Source: Photorhabdus khanii NC19 (GTDB taxonomy: Bacteria; Pseudomonadota; Gammaproteobacteria; Enterobacterales; Enterobacteriaceae). From it: a stretch of 64,000 nucleotides of DNA. Below are positions 47,401 through 55,892 of this stretch, piece by piece. The stretch is taken from NCBI RefSeq assembly GCF_000517265.1, contig NZ_AYSJ01000013.1, positions 546,586-610,585 of the forward strand. Reading direction: 5' to 3'. The notes beneath the pieces are model-generated. The model worked only from the letters and a program-made list of their open reading frames with translations, did no database searches and was not told the origin of the DNA. The translations under genes were made by a program, and so were the position numbers. How positions within the stretch are numbered: position 1 is the stretch's first letter; each line of letters opens with the position of its first letter.

Positions 47401-50400
47401 TTTGATAAATTCATCCAAAGTCCCTGTCTGCTGATCAAAGCGAAATGCGCAAGGGGATAATGAAACGAACATACCCACCGTCTCCAGCGTGCGCCTTGGA
47501 CGAAACGCATTAGCCACTGAAATGGAAAATGCATTGCTACGCCCCGCACGCGCTACGGCAAGGCCCCACACCGCCAGGAAGAGCGTAGCCGAGGTTACAT
47601 TTAATGTCCCGCAAAGACGTTTCACTTCTGCCATGTTCGCCGCCGACAGGCACCAGGATACAGTTCCCATCTTGCTGCCAGCGTCCACCGCGCCATGCCC
47701 GAACGGATCGAACTCAAGCCCCTCAAGATAGTTTTTCCAAAATGTCCCGGCCTGTTCCCAAACCTGGCACTGACGGGCGTCCGTCAATGCCATAGCGTAG
47801 CTCCGGTAACTCAACACAACAGGAGCCAGCGATGCCTGCGCCAACAACTGCTCAAACTCGCTCTGGAGAATTTCCAGTGAAGGTTTATCCACTAATATGT
47901 GATGGATTTGCAACTGCAAACAGGCGTGCTCCGTGTTCACTTCCTGTAGATAGCCTCTCAGCAGAGGGCCCTCACCCAAATCGAAAGCCCGTACCTGCAC
48001 TTGCAACCACAAGTTCCGCGCATCGATCAACACCCGATCAACCGCGAGTGACGGTAATATCTCAGCATAGGGAATCCCTTCGTTATTTATGCGGTATCGA
48101 GTGCGCAGAATATCGTGGCGATCGATCAGAGCTTGTAGTGCTCGTTTCACTGTGTCAGCGGAGACTTCATGCGATAAAGGGATCTCCAGAGCCAGAATAT
48201 AAGCCAGTGATTCCGGATGCAGACGATATTGCGCATAAAGCCGGGCTTCTTGCGCCGATAACGGCCCACGCCCGTCAACCGAAGGCAGGGAAGCCGTTTC
48301 CAGCAGACGAGAGAAGCCGTTCATCGTCATGCTGTCTTCATCGATAAGTTGGGCGTCGATTATTTTCGCCAGACTTTCGATCGTATCGTTTTGGAAAAAC
48401 GTCAATAAAGACACGACCTGTCCAAACTCATGTTGAATTTCCGCCAGAACTCTCCCTGCCCGCAACGAGTGTCCACCCAAAGCGAAAAAGCTTTTGTCTA
48501 CCGACAGCGCATCAACCTCCAGTTCCAAATGCCGCGCCCAACAGGTCACTAGCCATTCTTGGGTTGGGCCGTTGGGCCGAACAATATCGCCATGCGCAGC
48601 TTTGCCAAGTATTTGTTTTAGCGCCTGCCGATCCAGCTTGCCATTGCGTGTCAGCGGCAATTCCGACACCAAAATAATCTGACTGGGAACCATATAAGCC
48701 GGTATCCGGCTTAATAACGCTTCCCTTATATTTTGCTCCGTTACCCAGCTGTCCATCGCAACGATGAAGGCCCCCACACGGGCGTGTCCCCGTTTGTCTT
48801 CTATGCCGATAACCGCCACTTGGGACACTATCGGTAAGTCCAGTATGCTCTTTTCAATTGCGTCCAGTTCGACACGGAAACCGTTCACTTTTAGTTGGCG
48901 ATCGTGCCTCCCCAGGATTTCAATCTCTCCTTGGATGTCCCAGCAGCAGAGATCTCCGCTGCGATAATATTTCCCCTTCAGCCATTCAGTATCTAGGTAT
49001 ATAAATGCCTTCTCTGTGAGATCCGGGCGATTAATGTAACCTGCACCCACTCCGACGCCACCTATCAACAATTCACCCGGCACGCCGATTGGGCATGGCT
49101 CTAAGGTATCGGGAAACACCACGACACACTGGCAGCCGCTCACCGGCTTACCGACAGTCATTTTCTGGTCATTACGCACTATGGGCAAATAGGTGGTAAT
49201 AACGCCAGTTTCGCTGGGACCATATACATTAAACAGCTCGTAGTTATTCTTTTGAAACGTCCGCAGACTTTCACCACCGAAATACAGTTGCTGTAAGCCA
49301 GGAATATCACCCTGCACCATGATCTCTTCCGCCAACACCGTCGTGGTGAACAACAGATCAATGCGGTTTTCCCGCAGGAATTTGACACACTTCCCGGCGT
49401 CTATGCGTGCCTCTTCCGGCAGCATGACCAATACGATGTCCTGCGTCAGACACTCGACACACTCCAGTACAAAGTAGTCAAAAGTGTGGTTCGCCATGGA
49501 GGCGACTCTGGCGTCAGCTGTGCGATACAGGGTTTGCTTTTCATAACTGAGATTGAGTAATGCTCTGTGAGTATTGACACTGCCTTTCGGTTTGCCCTCG
49601 CTACCGGAGGTCATCAACACGCACAATGCATCATCAGGGTTGACCGCCTCACCTTTGTGCAACAATGCCGCCAAGGCTGACGCATCCGCTATATACGCCA
49701 GACCGGCCAGAGAAGCCGGATCATAGTGAGGCAGCATGACGACCTGACAGCCCCGAGTGTGGAAGAACTCTTCCATCTCGCAGAAATTTTCCTGCAACAG
49801 AACCGTCTTGGTGTTATGCAACTCGACGATGTCCGATAACTGCCTTTCCGGAGCACTGTGCGATTGCAGACAAAACGGCTTACCGATGCGCATGCATGCC
49901 ATTGCAGCGAGCGTGATTTCCACGCCCTTGGCTCCAACGATAAGCACGCAATCGCCTAATGATTCCCACTGGGGCAAATGGGGATCTGTTAATAAATCCT
50001 CCGTATACTGCCCTAACTGCTTAAAGTTAACAGTCTGACCATCACTTTCCAGAAACAGGGTTTCAGCTTTGTCGCGGATCGAAGCCGTGATGGCCTGCGC
50101 TACATTTTGGTACATCAGTGGCTGCGCCGGCACTGGCGCGGACAGAGCGGCAACTCGTTCTTGCTCTTGCTGAGGCGTCCAGAGCATTGATGCGAGCAGA
50201 GCACCTGGCTCAAACACCATGCCACTCAACAACAAGGCCAAGCGATCCATCAAAAGCGACATCAGTTCTGCGTCCACTCTCCCCGGGTCGAATCGCATGT
50301 GCAGACAGGTCTCCTCGGGGCGGGCTTGAATCCAGATGCTCAGTGAATAGCTCGTCGTATCCATGTTCTCAAAGGACACCTGCGTTTCAGAGTAACCCAC

Positions 50401-50931
50401 CAGAACTTGCGGCAATTGTGACATGACAGAAGACACTGATTGCGGCGACATACCGGATGTCAACACAGCAACTTGCTTCCATTGTGCAAGCTCATCACCA
50501 AGCAGACGTTTCACCGGTTGCGCCAACTCCGCCTCCGTCAGGCACCATTTGGCGGGAACGAGATAAACGTCGGCGGGACAGCCTGCGGATAAAGCCGCCG
50601 ATGTTATGTTCCCCGTCATGTCTTCCACCCCGATGGCCCAAGTCAAGCTCCCCTCTGGCTCACGACAGTGTAGAAATGCGAGATACTTGATGCAGGCGGA
50701 AAACAACGACAAACGATGCAGCGAAGACGCCGCCGCCATAGAGAAGATTCTGTTGTTCAGTTTTTCCGCCAGTGCGAATGACGCAGTGACTACCTGTGTG
50801 TCCATCTCCGACGCCGGTGGTGCCATCACAAAAAAGGGACACCCCTGATATTCCGCATCCAGCTGTTGACGAGCATAATCTTTTAGTGCTTGTTTTCTTG
50901 CATTCATTGCAATGGGATCATTAGCGAGCAT
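44470..50931 (-). CDS. NRPS: partial C-A-PCP-C-A-PCP-TE
   Basis: The 2153-residue protein begins with ~270 residues resembling only the C-terminal lobe of a condensation domain, without HHxxxDG. A1 follows (~275-785) with core LMTSGSEGKPKGSV (T-to-E in the usual TSGSTG), then PCP1 (FALGGHSLRAG, Ser ~820) and a C domain whose His motif reads HHILVDK (~1010). Next come A2 (YSSGTTGRPKGI, ~1463), PCP2 (VSGSSLSAV, Ser ~1852) and a thioesterase (GYSLGAEI, ~1990). Reading pocket residues by alignment to GrsA gives D-Y-L-F-Y-G-V-V-I for A1 (aliphatic-like, uncertain) and D-G-E-S-C-S-S-I-A for A2 (unrecognised). AGGAAGG precedes the ATG. The TE makes this the likely terminal protein. Confidence 0.9.
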   Translation of the reverse strand: MLANDPIAMNARKQALKDYARQQLDAEYQGCPFFVMAPPASEMDTQVVTASFALAEKLNNRIFSMAAASSLHRLSLFSACIKYLAFLHCREPEGSLTWAIGVEDMTGNITSAALSAGCPADVYLVPAKWCLTEAELAQPVKRLLGDELAQWKQVAVLTSGMSPQSVSSVMSQLPQVLVGYSETQVSFENMDTTSYSLSIWIQARPEETCLHMRFDPGRVDAELMSLLMDRLALLLSGMVFEPGALLASMLWTPQQEQERVAALSAPVPAQPLMYQNVAQAITASIRDKAETLFLESDGQTVNFKQLGQYTEDLLTDPHLPQWESLGDCVLIVGAKGVEITLAAMACMRIGKPFCLQSHSAPERQLSDIVELHNTKTVLLQENFCEMEEFFHTRGCQVVMLPHYDPASLAGLAYIADASALAALLHKGEAVNPDDALCVLMTSGSEGKPKGSVNTHRALLNLSYEKQTLYRTADARVASMANHTFDYFVLECVECLTQDIVLVMLPEEARIDAGKCVKFLRENRIDLLFTTTVLAEEIMVQGDIPGLQQLYFGGESLRTFQKNNYELFNVYGPSETGVITTYLPIVRNDQKMTVGKPVSGCQCVVVFPDTLEPCPIGVPGELLIGGVGVGAGYINRPDLTEKAFIYLDTEWLKGKYYRSGDLCCWDIQGEIEILGRHDRQLKVNGFRVELDAIEKSILDLPIVSQVAVIGIEDKRGHARVGAFIVAMDSWVTEQNIREALLSRIPAYMVPSQIILVSELPLTRNGKLDRQALKQILGKAAHGDIVRPNGPTQEWLVTCWARHLELEVDALSVDKSFFALGGHSLRAGRVLAEIQHEFGQVVSLLTFFQNDTIESLAKIIDAQLIDEDSMTMNGFSRLLETASLPSVDGRGPLSAQEARLYAQYRLHPESLAYILALEIPLSHEVSADTVKRALQALIDRHDILRTRYRINNEGIPYAEILPSLAVDRVLIDARNLWLQVQVRAFDLGEGPLLRGYLQEVNTEHACLQLQIHHILVDKPSLEILQSEFEQLLAQASLAPVVLSYRSYAMALTDARQCQVWEQAGTFWKNYLEGLEFDPFGHGAVDAGSKMGTVSWCLSAANMAEVKRLCGTLNVTSATLFLAVWGLAVARAGRSNAFSISVANAFRPRRTLETVGMFVSLSPCAFRFDQQTGTLDEFIKKLAGEQWSAVDHLFFPIEEAFALFSRDPRMFGSNPLLNVAYSYIDIAEGEHEVPGADDSSVEAHGPLNLAVTHSAQSCRLTLEYQVDTFTDSQIETIAIRYQEILQQVLSHDPYTLQVDELIVSTGAVRKAFRSVQRRESYTQIDAMLINAFLTLADRPAVIDDEGVVTWGEFAELTAVYTRALNQNTIRRALILERQGRRLQAFLAACFLTRTTYLALETGTPEERIKEVIRHAEPDLVVKTGAVAPDGCAQSQDNAMVDLPPIDWCDFQSVKSRDDNPIAWILYSSGTTGRPKGICVAAHTAAQYVDSLVNTLGLKQGLRVAQQFSPSFDGYLEEVLLAWALQGTSVVADRYSLLNERKARAFLAHYRPDVISAAPALVSAWNRMPDLEPLPKVCISGGDFLAAGDISQLLERTQIWNSYGPTETCIAVSMVNCARLASGTALSIGEPFGHVAFAVVGPDGIRLQPGQWGELVIYGDFERHGYLNDPALTARKFGRDDQGDFFRTGDLVMVDKDGLFYLKGRMDDSCKVRGNFIGLGELENKAGQYPGVTAAGAAVAFAGTPEACLVLAIEGEMSEGKANIQSGLQQYLARHYPRSHLPSAIFPVTYLPRTEIGKLDRQRIVALFQEWSEYAHQTMEEQVSMMDEGLQKLITCWRKCLEYKGALTLDSDFFLVSGSSLSAVRLACQLETLFGITFSPVDVFRNATIGEQWSLIKGRRELHRVRDTLLEERFLNADEPGIPKLMLLPPALGGLIELQALADKLAGRVTVSVLTTEPGAVENLPEQGFKEALLSTLTSRIEAQGTHPLRPLWLGGYSLGAEILASLLEQQPELSQHINKLVFLDPNLQTEVFGGDELYSEFVEFFRGVNCLTFDSAGINVETLQREFPALYQEWCYYRLQHRILEERTFYERILALSLKNVSVTMFFSDDADGECIDGLTQKLKGCCSVHRKSGDHFEFVKQLTPNDFIDPEQGKT

Positions 50932-50978
50932 TTCCGCGCCTTCCTACTTTACTTTTTATAACATCCAAAGTTTTCATA

Positions 50979-53900
50979 TCACCCAACACTTAGCGCACTT
51001 TGCAAAATCGAGTTAAACAGCACTTCCCAATCCCTTACGTCGCTTCCCACATTGAACGAGAGGGCTTCCAGATGTACATCAAAACCAGCGGCGTGCTCGG
51101 CAACTTCACATGTCAGGTTCCAGTGCGATTGTTCGCCTGAAACGTTGGGGAGTTCCAACTGCTGGCAGGACGCGCCAGCGATATAACCGTCAAAACCCTC
51201 TTTTTGGAAGTAACCGAAAAAGGCCATGGGCGACAGCGCCTGTTTGGAAAGCCCCGGATATAACGCCGCTAATTCTTCAGCGTCAAACAGGTAATTTCGG
51301 CAGGCTTCACGCACCGCTGCGCTTACTGTCTCTAAGTTATTTATATCGCACAGTGCTTCCTGCTGCCCCACCTCGCTCCGCAACCTTACCCGCACGGGCA
51401 AAACCGCCATCAGCGGAGCGATAACCGCCTGCTGCTCCAACCTGTCCCGGCCATGAAATATCATGGAGGTAAGTTGATCGGGTTGATTGTCCAAACGAGC
51501 TTTAAACAGCAAAAATACCGCCATGAAGAATTCGGGAACCGTGATCTTCAATCGTGACGTGAGCGTTTCAATCTGCACTTTACGTCCGGCGTCCAAAGTA
51601 ATGAGCCAAGTGCGCGTGACCCGTTGGGTGCCTTCCACATGAACAGGAAGTGACCAACCCTGCAACCGCTCTCGCCAGAAGTCTGCGTGTTCTTGTCGCA
51701 GAGTCGCAAATCCATTGCTATAGAAAAGCTCAGAATAGGTCGCCAAACTGGCACCTGAGGGAGCTTGGCTGTTTTCAGCGGCCAACTCGCTGAATATTTG
51801 CATCAAACCAGAACCATCAATACAGGCGTGGGAAAAATCCAACAGCAAAAGTGAACGCCATTCATCGACCACCCACCGGCCGCGGACATTCATGCCGTCC
51901 TCCAGCGAAAATGGGCGGATAAAATCGCGCAGGTCCTCTTCCAAAGAACCCAGACTTTGGCGTTTCTCCAGCCGGAATACAAAACGCCTGGCAGGCCGCA
52001 AATAGAGTTCGCCGCCGGAAAGAATGAATTGCGCACTGAGGCTTTCATGACGGGAAAGTACCGACTGCATCAGGTTGCGCAGCTGTTTAAGATCAGGTTC
52101 AGCGTCGCCGTCGAACGACAAAGCAATAAAGCTGTTGTTATTCAAGTCCTGGGGATTGAGTTTTACCGCTTTGTATATGGCTTTCTGCGCCGGTAGCGCC
52201 CGAATCCAGTCCACAGGCACCGTCCCGGTTTGCTCTGTTGAGTGCGCAAACTCCGGCTTCCGTTCCTCGTTTCCCCTTGCTATTTCAGCGTCGATGAGCC
52301 CGGCTTGCGACGCCAGATCCAAATGCCTTACGATCGCGCTCAGAGACAATGATACGCTGAACGTCTGCTGTATCCGCGTCATTAGCGCGACAGCCAGCAA
52401 TGAATGCCCGCCCGCTTCGAAAAAGTGGGATTGACGCCCAATCGCATTCGTATTGAGCAACTCTGCCCACAATTTAGCCAATTCAGCTTCTGTTCCGTTC
52501 CGGGGAGGCTGCGCTGTCGTCGTTTGCACCATTGACGCATCGGCGGGAGATGGTAACGCTTTACGATCCAGTTTGCCGTTAGCGGTAAGAGGAAACGCTT
52601 CCAGCCAAAGGATGTTGGACGGTGTCATAAACATGGGCAAACACACCTGTAAATGCTCCCTCAGCGCGTGATTCCACGCCTCCTGATCCCTATCAGCATA
52701 GCCGGAGGCAGGTGTTACATAGGCGACCAAACGGGCATCCCCCGGAGTATCCTCACGCACCAGCGCCACACACTCTTTCACACTGTCGTGCGATAACAAC
52801 GCCGCTTCTACTTCGCCCAACTCAATGCGGAAGCCGCGCAACTTGACCTGGAAATCATTACGCCCCAGATATTCAATGTCGCCAGCAGGCAGATACCGGG
52901 CCAGATCGCCGGTTCGGTACATAACGTGTCCTAACGCTGGATTAAAGGGATCTTTGATGAACTTTTCCGCTGTCAATTCAGGTTGATTCAGATACCCGCG
53001 CGCCACACCCACCCCGGCGATATGAAGCTCGCCCGCCACGCCGACCGGGCAAGGCTGGCCGTAAGCGTCGAGAATATAGAGCTGGATGTTATCAATAGGC
53101 CGGCCTATCGGGATCACACCTCCTGTCTCGACAAGACTGCAATTCCAGGCGGTTACGTCAATCGCCGCCTCGGTCGGCCCATACAGGTTATGTAATTTAA
53201 CATTAGCGAATTGCTCCCGAAACCGATACACGCTGCGCGCTGGCAACGCCTCGCCACTGCAAAACACCCGTTGCAGGCAATCGCCAACTTCTGGAGAAGC
53301 CTGATCCAAAAAGGCGGACAGCATCGACGGCACGAAATGCAGGGTGGTTATCCGGCGCTCTCGGATCAGGGCACTCAAATAGGCGGGGTCTTTATGTCCT
53401 TCGGGCTTCGCCACTACCAAACGGGAACCGTACATCAGCGGCCAGAAAAATTCCCAAACGGACACATCGAAACTGAAAGGCGTTTTTTGCACAACAGCGT
53501 CATCCGCACTCAGTCGATACGCCTTTTGCATCCACACCAAACGATTGACGACGCCGCGATGCTCATTCATAACCCCCTTCGGCTGCCCTGTTGATCCGGA
53601 GGTATAGATCACATACGCCAGATGGGAAGAAGTAAGCCCTTTCTCCGCCAGAAGCAAATTGCCGACGTCTTGCCCGGACCATTTCGATTCATCCTCATTC
53701 AGGTCAATTACGTTAGCACCGGTGCCCGTGGCGTATTTAGCCAGCAGAGCACGCACCACAGCCGGCACCTCACCATGAGACAGCAAAGCCCGTGGAGCGG
53801 CATCACGCAGCATGTAATCAAGCCTTTCGCCGGGATAATGAGGGTCAAGAGGCACATAAGCTCCCCCGGCTTTCAGCACCGCCAGCAACGCAACCACCAT

Positions 53901-55892
53901 TTCCATGCTGCGCTCCATGCAGACTCCCACCAGCGTATCCGGGCCAACGTCCAGATCCGCTCTTAGAAACCGGGCCAGTTGGTTCGCTTTTTGGTTCAAT
54001 TGCGCATAGCTCAACGCCTCATTTTCAAACACAACAGCAATAGCATCCGGCGTCCGTTGCACCTGCTCTTCAATCAAGGTATGAAGACAAGCCTGTTGCG
54101 GAAAGTCAGATTCAGTCTGGTTCCATTGCCGCACCAGTTTGTCTTTTTCCTGTGCCGGCAACGGGTTAATCCGACCGATTATTCTTTCCGGCGCACTTTC
54201 CAGCACAGCGACGATTTCCTGCAACGTCGTCTGGAAGTAGTCACAAACCAGCTCAGGATCAAGGCCCTGTTCAACCTGTGCATTGACGACAAAGTCTTTG
54301 GCGAAATCATCGACATTGATAGAAATCGGATAACTGGTCCGCTCCATAATTCCGGAATAACTGAGTCCATCCACAGAGGAAGGATTCGCAGCCTGAAATG
54401 GGTCTTTCGAAGGGACGTTCCGCACCTCACTGTGGCGATAATTCAGCAATGAGGTGAACAAAGGCGTCGTTCCCTTCGTTTGTGCCGATTTCTGCGCCAG
54501 CGCCAATGGCGCTTGTTCATGTTTGACCAACTGCATCAGGGTATTCTGCACAGCCCAGAGACACTCAAATACAGGAAGGTTATGCAAATTCACCCGAATC
54601 GGCAGCGTGTTGATAAACTGCCCCATTGTATTTTCGGAACCCACGCCCGCAAACATGCGCCCCAGCAAGACCGTGCCGAAGACAACGTCGTCACACCCGG
54701 TCAGGCAGGCGATTACCCTGGCCCAGGCCAGGTGAAAAACCGCGGCGACGCTGACGCCGTGCACTTTAGCCTGTTGACGTATTTGATCGCACAAATAGTC
54801 CTGTAACGGCCGCCAGGCTTCCACCACCACAGCGTCGCCTCCCAAATATTCATCTGCGCCAAAAGGCGATGGAGCCGGCTCATAATCCCGCAACATGGTG
54901 TCGAAGAATGCTTTTTGCTCTTCCGCACCCATTGTGCTGAAAAGCCCCTCCCTCTCCTGACTGAACGAGATGGGTGAAGTCGGCTCAAGCGGTTTTGAAA
55001 GCAGTTGCGCTGCTATTTCCTGTAGCATTTTTTCTACAGTCACATGATCCACTGTCATATGGTGGAGCAAGTGCAGCAACACCCACTCGTCCCGTTTTGC
55101 GTCATAGCAATAAAGACAACGTTGCAAAGGGGCCTTGGCAATATCGAAACGCTGCATGGCGGGCTTGCAGTACTGTTTCAATGCGGTCAGCGGATCGTCG
55201 CAATCCGTCGCGGGTTTCAGCTCTTCCGCGGTTAATTCAGCTTCCCGCCAAACCACCTGAACCGGCTGAGAAAGCCCTTCGTAATGGATGCTGACGCGAA
55301 ACGCGTCATAACGGGCAATCGTGCAGCGCAAGGCGTCGATGTAAGCGTGCAATAAGTCTGCGTTGCGGAAACGGGCGACTTGCCAGAGCACATAGGGATC
55401 TCCCGCCAAATTCGTCAGATAGTGATAGATCATTCCCTGCTGCAACGGCCCCAGGGGACAAATATCTTTAATATTGGCAAGACCGCCGGGAATGACGGCA
55501 GCCAGAGCGTCGATTTCCGTTTGGTCGATCTGCGCCCAGAGAGACGCTTCCTCCGTAGAGCGCCCCGCTATTTCTGCACCAGTCCCTAGTGGGTCGTACG
55601 CCCGCAACTGCGTCGCCAGCTCGGATAAGACAGGATGCTGATACAAAGTGTGCGCATCCACAATGAATCCACGGCGACGCAGAGCCAGCATCATTTTCAC
55701 GGTAAGCAACGAGTGGCCGCCTAGGTTAAAGAAGTGTGAATTTCTGCCGACATTTTTAACGCCGAGCAGCTCACTCCATACCTCAACCAAGGTTTGCTCC
55801 AACTTATTTTTCGGCGGTTCAATTTTGACTTGAAAATCCATCCGTCCAAGATCTTCATCAGACAGCGACTGCAACAACGGCTTAGTAAGCAT
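50979..55892 (-). CDS. NRPS: PCP-C(dual C/E-like)-A(Ser)-PCP-C
   Basis: The 1637-residue protein starts with a carrier domain (FFNLGGHSLLTV, Ser ~59) without its own A domain. The following C domain (~110-560) opens with IPGGLANIKDICPLGPLQQG, typical of dual condensation/epimerisation domains, and has HHMTVDH (~277). The A domain (~590-1110; IYTSGSTGQPKGV) gives pocket residues D-V-W-H-F-S-L-I-D, the serine code of EntF-like domains. PCP2 (GGHSLLAV, ~1160) is followed by a terminal C domain (~1240-1630) with FSHACIDGSG. The architecture implies a D-residue on the first PCP, then Ser. It overlaps the exporter gene by 11 bp. Confidence 0.9.
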   Translation of the reverse strand: MLTKPLLQSLSDEDLGRMDFQVKIEPPKNKLEQTLVEVWSELLGVKNVGRNSHFFNLGGHSLLTVKMMLALRRRGFIVDAHTLYQHPVLSELATQLRAYDPLGTGAEIAGRSTEEASLWAQIDQTEIDALAAVIPGGLANIKDICPLGPLQQGMIYHYLTNLAGDPYVLWQVARFRNADLLHAYIDALRCTIARYDAFRVSIHYEGLSQPVQVVWREAELTAEELKPATDCDDPLTALKQYCKPAMQRFDIAKAPLQRCLYCYDAKRDEWVLLHLLHHMTVDHVTVEKMLQEIAAQLLSKPLEPTSPISFSQEREGLFSTMGAEEQKAFFDTMLRDYEPAPSPFGADEYLGGDAVVVEAWRPLQDYLCDQIRQQAKVHGVSVAAVFHLAWARVIACLTGCDDVVFGTVLLGRMFAGVGSENTMGQFINTLPIRVNLHNLPVFECLWAVQNTLMQLVKHEQAPLALAQKSAQTKGTTPLFTSLLNYRHSEVRNVPSKDPFQAANPSSVDGLSYSGIMERTSYPISINVDDFAKDFVVNAQVEQGLDPELVCDYFQTTLQEIVAVLESAPERIIGRINPLPAQEKDKLVRQWNQTESDFPQQACLHTLIEEQVQRTPDAIAVVFENEALSYAQLNQKANQLARFLRADLDVGPDTLVGVCMERSMEMVVALLAVLKAGGAYVPLDPHYPGERLDYMLRDAAPRALLSHGEVPAVVRALLAKYATGTGANVIDLNEDESKWSGQDVGNLLLAEKGLTSSHLAYVIYTSGSTGQPKGVMNEHRGVVNRLVWMQKAYRLSADDAVVQKTPFSFDVSVWEFFWPLMYGSRLVVAKPEGHKDPAYLSALIRERRITTLHFVPSMLSAFLDQASPEVGDCLQRVFCSGEALPARSVYRFREQFANVKLHNLYGPTEAAIDVTAWNCSLVETGGVIPIGRPIDNIQLYILDAYGQPCPVGVAGELHIAGVGVARGYLNQPELTAEKFIKDPFNPALGHVMYRTGDLARYLPAGDIEYLGRNDFQVKLRGFRIELGEVEAALLSHDSVKECVALVREDTPGDARLVAYVTPASGYADRDQEAWNHALREHLQVCLPMFMTPSNILWLEAFPLTANGKLDRKALPSPADASMVQTTTAQPPRNGTEAELAKLWAELLNTNAIGRQSHFFEAGGHSLLAVALMTRIQQTFSVSLSLSAIVRHLDLASQAGLIDAEIARGNEERKPEFAHSTEQTGTVPVDWIRALPAQKAIYKAVKLNPQDLNNNSFIALSFDGDAEPDLKQLRNLMQSVLSRHESLSAQFILSGGELYLRPARRFVFRLEKRQSLGSLEEDLRDFIRPFSLEDGMNVRGRWVVDEWRSLLLLDFSHACIDGSGLMQIFSELAAENSQAPSGASLATYSELFYSNGFATLRQEHADFWRERLQGWSLPVHVEGTQRVTRTWLITLDAGRKVQIETLTSRLKITVPEFFMAVFLLFKARLDNQPDQLTSMIFHGRDRLEQQAVIAPLMAVLPVRVRLRSEVGQQEALCDINNLETVSAAVREACRNYLFDAEELAALYPGLSKQALSPMAFFGYFQKEGFDGYIAGASCQQLELPNVSGEQSHWNLTCEVAEHAAGFDVHLEALSFNVGSDVRDWEVLFNSILQSALSVG

